Shown piece after piece: positions 41,155-52,045 of a stretch of DNA of 64,000 bases. The translations under genes and the position numbers were made by a program. The DNA is from Odontocerum albicorne (lineage: Eukaryota; Arthropoda; Insecta; Trichoptera; Odontoceridae). The first letter of the stretch is position 1. Each line of letters opens with the position of its first letter. The stretch is taken from NCBI GenBank assembly GCA_949825065.1, contig OX463844.1, positions 1,550,001 through 1,614,000 on the forward strand, in the 5' to 3' direction. The notes beneath the pieces are model-generated. The model did not search any database. It was given only the letters and a program-made list of their open reading frames with translations, and was not told the DNA's origin.

Positions 41155-41345
41155 AAAGACGATGTAATTTGTTTACTCCAATACTGTTTTTTCCACTGTA
41201 TACAACGGTATAAACCTACCGGTTTCAAGGTACAAACAATACTTGAACGTGCTCCCCTGATAATGAGGTTAAAACATTGAAACCGGTAGGGTTAAACCGT
41301 TATATAAAGCGAAATAAACGGTGTCTTACTAAATAAATTACAAAA
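41155..41345. mobile_element. Second inverted pair of Penelope-like tails
   Basis: The left arm 41161-41231 (TGTAATTTGTTTACTCCAAT, AACCTACCGGTTTCAAGG) faces the right arm 41258-41342 (CTGATAATGAGGTTAAAACA, TTGAAACCGGTAGGGTTAAA, ACTAAATAAATTAC). It starts only about 55 bp after the previous pair. Confidence 0.85.
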
Positions 41346-42115
41346 TAATTAGTTAATTGTTGTCTAGTAAGAAGTTAGTAGTAACTATTTCTAAAAAAAA
41401 ATTTAAGATTGTTAAAAATATAAAATTACTTGTAAGAAGTTGAAGTAAAGTCAGCGTATAGTTATTATATAGAAATTAGCTTAGTTCTTTAGTAATAAAT
41501 TTGTTTATAAGTATAGTATTTAGCAAATATAAATATTATAGACGTCTTTATTAAATTAAAAAACGGATCTTAACTGTTAGGTCAACACTATTTTGTCATT
41601 AGCATAAAGCAATCCACATACATTCCCATTCAACATGTTTATGCCACCCATTGACCTATGTAGTTCCTTCACATATGAACATATCGTATGTAAATATTAA
41701 ACAATCAGTGTGACATAACGCATTGCTACCTTACCCCTTTTGAAATATTAAAAACATGTTTTTTATCATGTCTATAAATTATTGCACTCACATACGGTTA
41801 AGAGCTCCTGCGTCATTTTTCTGTGGTCAATGATAAAAATCAATATGTAAGCGAATATATGATATGGGGGAAGGTCCGCCGCCCACACCACCTTAAGACA
41901 GGCCGCCACTTAGCAAATACCCACCGTGATTTATGATGGCGCCGGTGAAAACTTACAAGCTAGGCTTAGATTATGAATGACGCGTGCTATTTCACTAAGG
42001 TACTCACTTATCTCGCAAATAATATGGCATAGCCTTTCCATATAAGATTCGAAAAATTAAGCCAAGCCAAGTTTCCGCAAAAGATTCAAATATTGTAAAT
42101 AAATAAATAAAACAA
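41346..42115. other. Unassigned; GC-rich patch 41870-41970
   Basis: CACCTTAAGACAGGCCGCCA at about 41892 resembles CACCTTGAGACAGGCCCTCA at about 52565, a hint of a low-copy repeat. Otherwise nothing recognised. Confidence 0.35.
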
Positions 42116-42117
42116 CT

Positions 42118-43684
42118 TTTCCGATACTACGTTTCAGGTAGCTAGACATGTTATATTAAATAGTCTTCCGATACTACGTTTCAGGTAGCTGGATATATTA
42201 TATTAAATAGTCTTTCGATACTACGTTTAAGGTAGCTGGATATATTATATTTAATAGTCTTCCGACACTAAGTTTCAGGTAGTTGGATACGTTATATTAA
42301 ATAGTCTTCCGATACTACGTTTCAGGTAGCCGGATATGTTATATTAAATAATCTTCCAATACTACGTTTCAGGTAGCTGGATATGTTATATTAAATAGTC
42401 TTCCGATGCTACGTTTCAGATAACTGGATATGTTTTATTAAATAGTATTCCGGAACTACGTTTCAGATAGCTGAATATGTTATATTAAATAGTCTTCCGG
42501 TACTGCGTTTCAGATAGCTGGATATGTTATATTAAATAGTCTTCCGGTACTGCGTTTCAGGTAGCTGGATATGTTATATTAAATAGTCTTCCGATACTAC
42601 GTTTCAGGTAGCTGGATATGTTAGATTAAATAGTCTTCCGATGCTACGTTTCAGATAACTGGATATGTTTTATTAAATAGTATTCCGGAACTACGTTTCA
42701 GATAGCTGGATATGTTATATTAAATAGTCTTCCGGTACTGCGTTTCAGATAGCTGGATATGTTATATTAAATAGTCTTCCGGTACTGCGTTTCAGATAGC
42801 TGGATATGTTATATTAAATAGTATTCCGGTACTGCGTTTCAGATAGCTGGATATGTTATATTAAATAGTCTTCCGGTACTGCGTTTCAGATAGCTGGATA
42901 TGTTATATTAAATAGTCTTCCGGTACTGCGTTTCAGATAGCTGGATATGTTATATTAAATAGTCTTCCGGTACTGCGTTTCAGATAGCTGGATATGTTAT
43001 ATTAAATAGTCTTCCGGTACTGCGTTTCAGATAGCTGGATATGTTATATTAAATAGTCTTCCGATACTGCGTTTCAGGTAGCTGGATATGTTATATTAAA
43101 TAGTCTTCCGATACTGCGTTTCAGGTAGCTGGATATGTTATATTAAATAGTCTTCCGGTACTGCGTTTCAGATAGCTGGATATGTTATATTAAATAGTCT
43201 TCCGGTACTGCGTTTCAGATAGCTGGATATGTTATATTAAATAGTCTTCCGGTACTGCGTTTCAGATAGCTGGATATGTTATATTAAATAGTCTTCCGGT
43301 ACTGCGTTTCAGATAGCTGGATATGTTATATTAAATAGTCTTCCGGTACTGCGTTTCAGATAGCTGGATATGTTATATTAAATAGTCTTCCGGTACTGCG
43401 TTTCAGATAGCTGGATATGTTATATTAAATAGTCTTCCGATACTGCGTTTCAGGTAGCTGGATATGTTATATTAAATAGTCTTCCGATACTGCGTTTCAG
43501 GTAGCTGGATATGTTATATTAAATCGTCTTCCGGTACTACGTTTCAGGTAGCTGGATATGTTATATTAAATCGTCTTCCGGTACTACGTTTCAGGTAGCT
43601 GGATATGTTATATTAAATCGTCTTCCGGTACTACGTTTCAGGTAGCTGGATATGTTATATTAAATAGTCTTCCGATACTGCGTT
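42118..43684. repeat. Satellite-like array, 47-bp unit, about 33 copies
   Basis: The unit is GTACTGCGTTTCAGATAGCT then GGATATGTTATATTAAATAG TCTTCCG. A set of distinctive units (GATGCTACGTTTCAGATAAC next to ATTCCGGAACTACG) recurs 235 bp apart, i.e. five units, showing higher-order duplication. The central part is most homogeneous and the left edge most diverged. Confidence 0.97.
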
Positions 43685-43689
43685 TGACA

Positions 43690-43990
43690 AATGATTTTGT
43701 GTTCCAATTTCTATTACTTAACTTCATACCACTACATAAGGTAGACTCTTCTAATCGTCTCTCTTCAGAATTTACTGTCATGGGTAAGATCCCTCGCCAA
43801 TTCCCGCGCTTCGATGTCTTTCTCCACACTATCCATCGATCCATTTTTTCTTTGGATAACCTCTAAATCTGCTCCTATCAACCTCCAGTCTAAGCAATGA
43901 TCTCTAGCGGTATGCTTGTACCACCGCAATATATTCTCTCTCAGTTTATCATTAATAGTCACCACTTGGAGATTTCCTCTGATATATTGT
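43690..43990 (-). pseudogene. LINE ORF2 C-terminal remnant
   Basis: The minus-strand frame 43965-43765 reads INDKLRENILRWYKHTARDH, LIGADLEVIQRKNGSMDSVE KDIEARELARDLTHD. KLRExxLRWYGHVxR...GRPKKxWxDxVxxDxxxxxL is the ending of several insect LINEs; KNGSMDSVEKDIEAREL is its decayed form. The end of the fragment is fused to the satellite. Confidence 0.7.
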
Positions 43991-44029
43991 ACAACACTTT
44001 CGTTGGATACTGGACAGACTTATTTCTTT

Positions 44030-44135
44030 CAGCCAACCAAACAGATGTAAAAAGGTCGAAAGAAAAAAAACTTGACAGGAATTGAAGCCTCCGAGATGGA
44101 GCATACGTATTTTACCAACTAGGCCACGGAGGTCC
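44030..44135 (-). mobile_element. SINE family I fragment
   Basis: On the minus strand GACCTCCGTGGCCTAGTTGG TAAAATACG (A box) and TCGGAGGCTTCAATTCC (decayed B box), with CATCTGTTTGGTTGGCTG at the tail side. Confidence 0.7.
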
Positions 44136-45247
44136 TCAAAATAAATATTTGTCTATTAAATATTGTATTATAAAATAAATATTTATTAATGTTCGACAAT
44201 TCTTGTGGATGTAATTCGATATTTAAAATAATTCACATTTTTTACTTTGTTTTTGCTCTATGTAAGTTATACTATATAGTATTCTACTTGATGAAAATTA
44301 ATTCATAAAATTTCCCATACCTTAAAAAACGGGTATGTGAAAATTATTTCATTATTCAGACACATAAAAAAAGTATGTGGAAATTATTTCTTTATTACAC
44401 ATAAAAAAATATGGTTAAACATAACTTTACATCCAGACATATATCACTTAAACGATAAAAAATAAATTAATTATTATTTGTATTAGAATGAAATTTATGA
44501 AAACGATATAAAGTGAAGAAAAAAACAGCAGCAAACATTTATAATAAATAACGAATTGTTTAAATTATCCTGAACATGTATGTATGAGTAAGTAAGTTTA
44601 GGTCACATTGGAATATGCGGATTAGGGATGCAGCCAATACAGGAGGTAGAAGTGTCCAAGTTAGTGCTGATTTGTGCCGTGTAATATCGCCCTTCTCGTT
44701 CCCTGCGCACCGGATACTTGGCGCTTAACACCGCCACACCACCGCAAGTGTCACCAGGATCTAGGGTGTGGCCACCACCGGTAGATTAGTTGGCCAAGCT
44801 AGATTCTAAAAGTTCTTTAACTAATTGAAATTAAAATTTCACTAAATATATAACGTCTAGTGGCATGGAAAAATATTTGAGTTAAAAATATTATATAATA
44901 AAACAAATAGAAAAGTACGTTTTGATTAATAATTTGGATTACTCAACGCTTCAGACAGATCACAGTCATTCTTCAGGTGCTGCTGGTTCACCAGTAAAAT
45001 TTAAAACTGGTAGTAAAATTTAATTAAAAAACTTTTATCTAATTGTATCAAAGAAAAGCTTTGAAAATTACAATTTTCTTACCGTCAATTAACTAAGCAC
45101 GTTTAAGAAAACAATATTGCCTGAAAAAAAATTATTGTTCTTTGAAATGACTGCGAAATAGTTATTCTAAAATATGGCGCAAATAACTGGCTGGAGAACC
45201 TTGAAAACCCAAATGTTTCATTGTACTTAACTTCATTTCATTGTTTT
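44136..45247. other. Unassigned; GC-rich patch 44625-44780
   Basis: 44625-44780 (TGCGCACCGGATACTTGGCG, CACCGCCACACCACCGC) is GC-rich, single-copy in this window and unlike the repeats. 44330-44410 has a near-duplicate AAATTATTTC(A/T)TTATT. No coding evidence. Confidence 0.35.
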
Positions 45248-45400
45248 CAACCTGGAAAGTTTTTTGCCATGTAACAATCTCTGCCTATCTACCAGAAGTA
45301 CATACATATGTTAAAGATACCAAATTAAAAACATTCATTAACACAATAAGTGCCGACGGAAATCAAACTCACAGCTTCTGATTGGAAAACAAGCGTCTGG
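45248..45400 (-). mobile_element. SINE family I, degraded
   Basis: Tail side CAACCTGGAAAGTTTTTTGC CATGTAACAATCTC; head side, minus strand: CAGACGCTTGTTTTCCAATC AGAAGCTGTGAGTTTGATTT CC. Confidence 0.65.
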
Positions 45401-46050
45401 GTATGTATTCGTATATTCGCATTTGTGACGACCATTCTGTCATTTGCATAATACTCTTCAATATATGATACACGCATTTATTTATATTTATTTTATTTTA
45501 TTACAATATACGGTTTTTTGTAGACTATTATAAAAGGTTACAAAATTCATGCTCAAATTAGAATTTTTAATACGTATGATTATAAATACAACTTGTCACA
45601 AAAATTATTAGCATTTACACGGATCGTATACAAAAAAAAATACATCGGAAACAGTATGCACATGCATACTATTTTCCATACATAAAATACAAACCTGAGA
45701 CAGTTCAAGGTTCAGACAATCAAAGGCCTTGACATACAAAAAGAAAAAAAATTATAAAAATATGCACACGCATATTATATAATACACTCCAATACAAAAA
45801 AAAACCATCGGAACTTAAACCATTTTTTTAATATATCTAAAAATTTGAGAGAAACAAAGTCAACAAAAAGAAAGAGTGGGAAAAAATCAACAATACTCAT
45901 GCCGTGGCGTCGGATTTATAGTTCAGAAAAACACAAACGATATCTAAGAGAACTTTTAAAGGCATTAAGACTTTAAAAAAATATGTCCGAGACTGTTGCA
46001 TAGCCATTATCTAATCAATGCGATCCACTTATGTCAGAATTCCAGTAATA
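45401..46050. other. Unassigned AT-rich sequence
   Basis: Nothing recognised. Confidence 0.3.
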
Positions 46051-46591
46051 CAGGGTGACCCATAAACGGCTGAAAGATTAACATTGCTGTACTGCGCACA
46101 TTGCCATCGTCGCCCTGAATGTGTGCGCAGAAGCTTCATCCTGTTGGAATCATACCTCCTGATTATCTCGACTTCTGGGCGTAAAAAAAATTCAAGCATT
46201 GTCCTATACAGGGCCTAGTTGATTCTTTTTGGCTGATCTTCCTCATTTTCAAAGAAATAGGGACCGATAGCTCCTTCAGCCATAACACCTCACCAAACAG
46301 TGCATTTTTGGGGATGTAATTAATGCTGATGTAATTTCCTGGGATTCTCAGTACTCCAAAATCTGCAGTTTTGTTTGTTGATGTACCCGTTTAAATGAAA
46401 ATAAGACTCATCACTCATTATCAAGTTGTTCAAAAAAATGTTGTTATCTCTGGCTAGGTGTTGAAATCAAATGGCGTACTGCAAGCGCTACTGAGTATCT
46501 TTGGGTAGTTCTATAACCTGTAAAAAAAATAAGATTTAAAATTAGCAAGTTATGACTTTTTCAGACCCTTCAGTCTTTCAGTAGCCACCCT
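46051..46591 (-). mobile_element. Tc1/mariner-type element, deleted (second copy)
   Basis: TA flanks (46049-46050; 46592-46593, as TA in TTAG). The left end CAGGGTGACCCATAAACGGC and the right end, reverse-complemented, TAAGGGTGGCTACTGAAAGA. It is colinear with 28924-29460, without that copy's hairpin insertion. Confidence 0.82.
46130..46400 (-). pseudogene. Tc1/mariner transposase middle fragment
   Basis: The minus strand reads KCTVW*GVMAEGAIGPYFFE NEE, QPKRIN and ALYRTMLEFFLRPEVEIIRR with frame and stop defects. It is the same block as 29013-29250. NKQN-like coding lies upstream near 46365-46385. The first and third Asp blocks are missing. Confidence 0.75.
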
Positions 46592-47212
46592 TAGTTAGTT
46601 CCTTCAATTTTCGCACCGAAATATATCCAGCAATGTTGTATTTCTTGAAGGATTTCAAAAACTAATAATTTTCAGTAATTTCAGACAGTTACTTATCCCA
46701 TTCACTATTTTGAAAAGCAAGATCAAATCAAACATCCCTCCACTAACCGGAAGTCTTATCAAGGTGAGACGCGATAACAACATATTATTGTTTATAATTT
46801 CTAAGACCGAGCTTAAACCTGATGCGCCAAAAAAAAATTCTGTACCTTCTCCAGAGTGTTTAAATAAATTTGTGATGACCATTCATTTATTTCTATGGTA
46901 CTCAATATATCCACATTTGTGAACAACATTTATTTATTCATGTGATACTTATTATAACATCCACTTTTGTGAATCATTTATATTGAAGTGCATGATCGGG
47001 ACACAACATTGTGATCGGGCTCAATAATGCAGTCTTTGGGTGTATAATTGGAACCGCTGAATAGGCATTTATTTAGAAATATGTCAACTGAAGCCTATGT
47101 AAAGATGTAGCAATTAATTCGTTGACGAAGTTTTTTTTTTTAAATTTCAATCAGAAACTGAATCTAAAATCTCCAGGTACAATATAAGTGTTTTATCAGA
47201 GAAGTCGTCAAA
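46592..47212. other. Unassigned; short duplication 46895-46980
   Basis: ATCCACATTTGTGAACAACA and ATCCACTTTTGTGAATCATT with flanking ATTTATT form a short diverged tandem duplication. Open frames on opposite strands (46655-46882, 46710-46922) have no family features. Confidence 0.35.
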
Positions 47213-47330
47213 ATAATATATTTATCAAAATATACACTTAGAACTAAATAACATTTATGAAAATTATATTTATCAAAATAAACACTTAGAATCACTACAA
47301 ACTAAATAACATTTATGAAAATTATTTTAA
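47213..47330. repeat. Tandem duplication, about 55 bp x2
   Basis: ATATTTATCAAAATATACAC TTAGAACTAAATAACATTTA TGAAAATT recurs with a small insertion (TCACTACAA) in the second copy. Confidence 0.85.
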
Positions 47331-47497
47331 AAAATCAAGGATTATTTTAATACATTTATTAATTGATCAAATAAATGACACAAGAGTGTTTTTTTTATTT
47401 ATCGCAGTAAGGTATCAACATCTTCAAAAATAAAAATAAAACTTACATTCCAAGGATACATGTACCTTTTTAAAAACAATATGATGATTGATAAAAC

Positions 47498-47552
47498 CAA
47501 CACGGAATGTAAAACAAACGCGGAATGTAAAACCAACAAGGAATGTAAAAAA
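47498..47552. repeat. Short tandem repeat, 18-bp unit x3
   Basis: AACCAACACGGAATGTAA, AACAAACGCGGAATGTAA and AACCAACAAGGAATGTAA follow each other directly. Confidence 0.85.
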
Positions 47553-48186
47553 TTAAATTACGTTAATAAAACTCTATAAACAATACAAGGTTTGAGTTGG
47601 AAAAAATAAATCTTTCCCAATTGCGATATTCAAGTATTATATGAATTACAGAGCCAATTAAAATAAATATTTTTGTCAAAATAGAAAAACCAGTCTCCCA
47701 GTCAACACCTAAGATTGAGGAAATGCCGCACAGAACCCTTCTGAACTCAAAAATACCTACACTAAAATATGTGATTGACAGCTTCCTAGGAAATAATCAA
47801 CCCTAGGAAATCAAACCAAGGATTATAATAGAAATTTATTTATTGGACAACTACGATATTATCAAGTAAACATATTATACTCGTATGCTCTGAGAAATGG
47901 TTCGAGACTATGGATACGCAGTAGTTAATTAACACAAGTGGACAGGGGGTGCAGCTTTAGGGGAAGATTAGAGAGCACACAGCGTAAATCTGCCCACCCT
48001 CTCGTGATATACTAACGAGGAGTCCAGGAGTGCGAACTGGCCTGAGTAACGGCCTATTGTGACGTCTGCATTGTTTCTGAATAGTATAATGTTCCTAGTG
48101 ATATGATAATATATCTTAGACGCGGAGGACCTTACATATCAATTTATGGTATAAGAAATTATTTGACTCACGTGGTTTCATCTGCA
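47553..48186. other. Unassigned; moderately GC-rich at 47935-48060
   Basis: No repeat or gene recognised. Confidence 0.35.
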
Positions 48187-48880
48187 TCCTGTATTTTTTT
48201 TATAAAACAATAATGTATTTCGAAACCTGTATTTTTCTGATAAAACAATAACATTTTTCGAAACCTGTATTTTCTGATGAAACAATAATGTATTTCGAAA
48301 CCTGTATTTTTCTGATAAAACAATAATATATTTCAAAACCTGTATTTTTCTGATAAAACAATAATATTTTTCGAAACCAGTATTTTTTTTTATAAAACAA
48401 TAATGTATTTCGAAACCTGTATTTTCTGATAAAACAATAATGTATTTCGAAACCAATATTATTCTGATAAAATAATAATATATTTTAAAACCTGTATTTT
48501 TCTGATAAAACAATAATATATTTCAAAACCTGTATTTTTCTGATAAAACAATAATATTTTTCGAAACCAGTATTTTTTTTGATAAAACAATAATGTATTT
48601 CGAAACCTGTATTTTCTGATAAAACAATAATGTATTTCGAAACCAATATTATTCTGATAAAATAATAATATATTTTAAAACCTGTATTTTTCTGTTAAAA
48701 CAATAATGTATTTCGAAACTGTATTTTTCTGATAAAACAATAATATTTTTCGAAACCTATATTTTCTGATAAAACAATAATATAATTCGAAACCTGTATT
48801 TTTCTGATAAAACAATAATATATTTCAAAACCTGTAATTTTCTGATAAAACAATAATATTTTTCGAAACCAGTATTTTTA
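48187..48880. repeat. Minisatellite, 38-bp unit, about 18 copies
   Basis: The unit TGTATTTTTCTGATAAAACA plus ATAATGTATTTCGAAACC shows alternating variants. A run containing TTTTTTTATAAAACAAT... and CCAATATTATTCTG recurs about 190 bp apart (near 48380 and 48570), i.e. five units, indicating higher-order duplication. Confidence 0.95.
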
Positions 48881-49904
48881 TTACAACGTTACATCTTAAT
48901 TCAGTATATTTTTTTTCCTTCAGTATTTACTCGCCATAGGGGTTTTTCTATTGTAAAAAAAGTACCTCTAATTACCGACGACATTCTCCCTACATATGAA
49001 ACGCATCTTTTGGGAAATCGATTTGCTGAGACTCGTGATATAATTTACCATAGTCTGTTGAGCTGTGAAAGAAGGCTGATTGCAGAATTTATAGTGTTCA
49101 ATTTTTAATGTACTATTCATTCCAAATTAAAATTAAATTGGTGGGGTAAGGTACGAGCGACTGATTCGAGACGTTACCGGATCGTAAAATCAACTGTGTA
49201 TATTGTTAAATTTAATATTTTTGAAATCATTTTGATTTATGTACTTTTATATTTGTGTAATATTTTAATTTGTTTTGTTGAATTGTTATTAACTGTTTTT
49301 TTTTATTTCTAATTATTTTTTAAATATAACAAATTAAGCACCAATACCTTTTTTTTTTAATTTATAAGGTAAATTGTACCGTTTATGAAAAATGAAAATA
49401 AAATATTACTCTCACGATATTACTATATATTTTCTGTAAAAATTAAATAGGTTTATCCGAGAAAGATAAGTTGAAATCAAACAGACTTCCGTGTAAACTT
49501 TCTGTAAGACGAAATGTTCTGTGTGCATATAGTACACATATATTCCTAGAACACTCTCAACACGTAGAGCCGACACAGCTCGAAGTCATGCCTTCTATCT
49601 TCATATATATTCCTATCTTTTATCTTTACACATCTCTGTCTGCCTTTTATCTTTTGCAAACTCTCTTCGTATATATTGCTGCTTTACGTCTATCTTCCAC
49701 GTAGAACCACTTGCAGGATGCACTGACATATATAACCCCATAAAATCGAAACGGTACAAAAGTGTTGACTTGACAAAGATCTGAGACGGGCAATTGTGTT
49801 TAACCAAGATACTCTTCTATATTATTTGTTAAGTTTAATATTCTTAGTAAAGAAGAAAAATATTATTTATTGAAATGCATTTACAATTTATTTAAATTTT
49901 ATTT
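48881..49904. other. Unassigned, 1 kb
   Basis: No family recognised. Runs of T/A dominate 49200-49470. Confidence 0.35.
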
Positions 49905-50039
49905 ATTTATTAATTTACATGACAAGCAATTTTATGTATACACAGTATGAAAAACAAACAGTAAAAAAACAGGTATTTAAAGTGGACACTCAATTTATAT
50001 GGATCTGGAGTGTGTTGTCTTTCATTTGTCGTGTCTCCA
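49905..50039 (-). mobile_element. LINE 3'UTR, left part, interrupted by a MITE
   Basis: TTTACATGACAAGCAATTTT ATGTATACAC, GGATCTGGAGTGTGTTGTCT and TTCATTTGTCGTGTCTCCAT are the LINE tail family of 54308-55046. The UTR resumes at 50642 with ACTAGATTTTTGTCTG ... TGAGGACATATAAATATGAA, on the other side of MITE copy C. Confidence 0.8.
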
Positions 50040-50641
50040 TTAACCTTTCCCTTCCTGTGCTAAAAAAAAATCGCGTATTCCGGTGCTGTGTATTCAATAC
50101 ACATCAATACACATATAAAAATGAGCGATTTAAAATCGGAAAAATAAGAATATTCATAGCCAATTGCTTAAATTAATTGAATTTGAAGCCAAAAGTGATA
50201 ATAATTGAAATTTAATTGCTGAAAACATGAAAAAAACATCGGCCGACGTTCACAAAACGAGCGAAGAGACCACCTCAAATAGATGCCCGAGAGCTACTAA
50301 AGCAAGCGAACAAAGATTTTATTTCTTGCGTTCCCATATACCGAAATAGAGTAAGAGTGAGACGGGAAGAGCGTCGCTTCCTCACCCATAGCATTTTTTT
50401 TAGAATGAACATACCAACGTCATACACGGCACACGTTTGATTGTATTGGTGAATTTATTCCCGACGTTTGATGTGGCCGATGAGTGCTAATTATTATTAA
50501 TATTATATTTTCATTCAATGCATAAATGTATTACAGAAGAATGCCTAAAATGTCAATCCAGTATTGATTATATTTATAGAGATATTAAAGTTTTTAAAAG
50601 CAATGTGTACTAGTTACACATCACAGGGAAGGAAGCGTTAA
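50040..50641 (-). mobile_element. piggyBac-like MITE, copy C
   Basis: TTAA on both sides (50040-50043; 50638-50641). The left end CCTTTCCCTTCCTGTGC and the right end, reverse-complemented, CGCTTCCTTCCCTGTGATG. It is reversed relative to copies A and B. It sits in a LINE 3'UTR whose uninterrupted version reads CCCAGTAAACTAGG at 22668, so the target is known. Confidence 0.82.
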
Positions 50642-50901
50642 ACTAGATTTTTGTCTGTTATCTTAATGAGGACATATAAATATGAAAAAATAGGTTCATG
50701 CTTTTTACTGATTGATTGATTATTTAAAACCTATGTCATAAACTCTCATAAACTTGATGAGTTGTGAGACCTAATTATAGTTTGCACCACGTTATCTATG
50801 AATATGTTATGTACGAGTAGATATGTATCATATAGTATGTACCACGCTATATATGACCTAATTATAGTATGTACCACGTATAGTATGTATCAAATTATTA
50901 T
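50642..50901. other. LINE 3'UTR remainder, then unassigned
   Basis: 50642-50700 completes the interrupted LINE tail. 50780-50900 has several near-repeats of ATAGTATGTACCACG. Confidence 0.5.
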
Positions 50902-51215
50902 CAGGTGCATGGCCGCTCGGTAACGCACTGGACTTTCGTGCAGAACGTCGCCGGTTCGACCGCCACGCTATGCTAGTCCCCTTGAATAACACAGGCATTT
51001 TTTTCGTCTAGAATTCAGGAGTTTAAGAATTTCTATTACTTCAATTATATCTATTCTTTAAAAAAACATGCTGGTGTATTCTGATATCTATTTTCAGTAT
51101 GCTATTGGATCCAAAACAGCTATACTCGTATAGCCAATGAGTTTGCTGGTGTGCAATGGCTCACTAACTTAAAACTAACTTCACGGCACAACTTCCCTTT
51201 CTATCAGAATTGACG
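50902..51215 (+). mobile_element. tRNA-derived SINE (family II), most complete copy
   Basis: Head: CAGGTGCATGGCCGCTCGGT AACGCACTGGACTTTCGTGC (A-box region) and CGCCGGTTCGACCGCCACG (B box). Body: GTCCCCTTGAATAACACAGG, TCTATTCTTTAAAAAAACAT, GTATGCTATTGGATCCAAAA, AATGAGTTTGCTGGTGTGCA ATGGCTCACTAACTT. Other copies hold head or body only. There is no intron, acceptor stem or CCA-compatible end, so it is not a tRNA gene. Confidence 0.82.
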
Positions 51216-51290
51216 TTCGAATGGCGAGGGGATCCTCGACTACTAGATCCAACAACGACGATGTACGACGTAAAACAATCCTTGGTATAA
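51216..51290 (+). mobile_element. 3' end of the zinc-finger LINE
   Basis: TTGACGTTCGAATGGCGAGG GGATCCTCGACTAC and CAACAACGACGATG match the reverse complement of 21590-21665, the region after the QD stop of the ORF. Confidence 0.6.
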
Positions 51291-51670
51291 GTTCATCATT
51301 TCAAAGAAATCAATAGCCCATCTCACGATGTCTTCCATACATTCATCATAAACACACCACGTCTAGTCTAGTTCACTCAAAATTTCACTACAACTTACTC
51401 CTCTTGCAAATTCAAGTACTCACACCCCATCCCATTGAGGAGATTATGAAGATGTACACGCAATATTTATTGCATGCTCCGATCTCGATGCGTACGGAGG
51501 CTTAATTTTGATGAAAACACTTCTCGTCATCTCTATTCTCGATTTTATTTCCTATGATGGATACCAATTTTCATTTTTCCATGTTCCCTAATATTTGGAT
51601 TTGTCCAGGTTCGCTGCCAGCTATGAAATTTGGACATGGTGGTTTTTCTCACACTATTATGTTTTTATGT
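51291..51670. other. Unassigned sequence
   Basis: Nothing recognised. Confidence 0.3.
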
Positions 51671-52045
51671 TGTTGTAATTTATTTTTATCAAACACTATT
51701 TATTTCACTTTTTTTGTGACGGTATAACCCTACCGGCTTCAAGGTTTTCACCTCATCTTCAGGGAAGCGCAAACAAGACTAAATGCTGTTCGAACTGGCA
51801 CCGATATGGTTGGGGGCGGAGGGATGAGGGAGAAATGGGATGATTTCAGCCTAGAGCGGAGAGGTTTTTGGGAAATAACTGTTCAACAGATGTTCGGATC
51901 GGTGTACTGACTTAGAAATTTCTAGGGCCTCTAATCTGTCCAATTTATTTCCGTTACTACTGATATGTAAGAATTTGGCATCATCGATAGAAAAAGTATG
52001 GTTTTCACGGTGACAATGATTAGCCATTTCAGAATAATAGTTATT
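51671..52045 (-). mobile_element. Penelope-like element 3' part
   Basis: The minus strand reads YSEMANHCHRENHTFSIDDA, KFLHISSNGNKLDRLEALEI SKSVHRSEHLLNSYFPKTSP L, then a TAG, and later RFPEDEVKTLKPVGLYRHKK. It is equivalent to 31172-31632, the end of the GIY-YIG endonuclease, and is truncated just after SEMANH's upstream side. Confidence 0.85.

Noticed and set aside
42118..43684. CRISPR-like array
   Set aside because: Units are directly adjacent without unique spacers, and the setting is an insect genome.
48178..48513. 111-codon minus-strand frame
   Set aside because: It lies wholly in the 38-bp array.
3250..51000. tRNA genes suggested by GGTTCGA(A/T)CCC boxes
   Set aside because: All examples lack acceptor stems and continue into SINE bodies; I call SINEs, not tRNAs.
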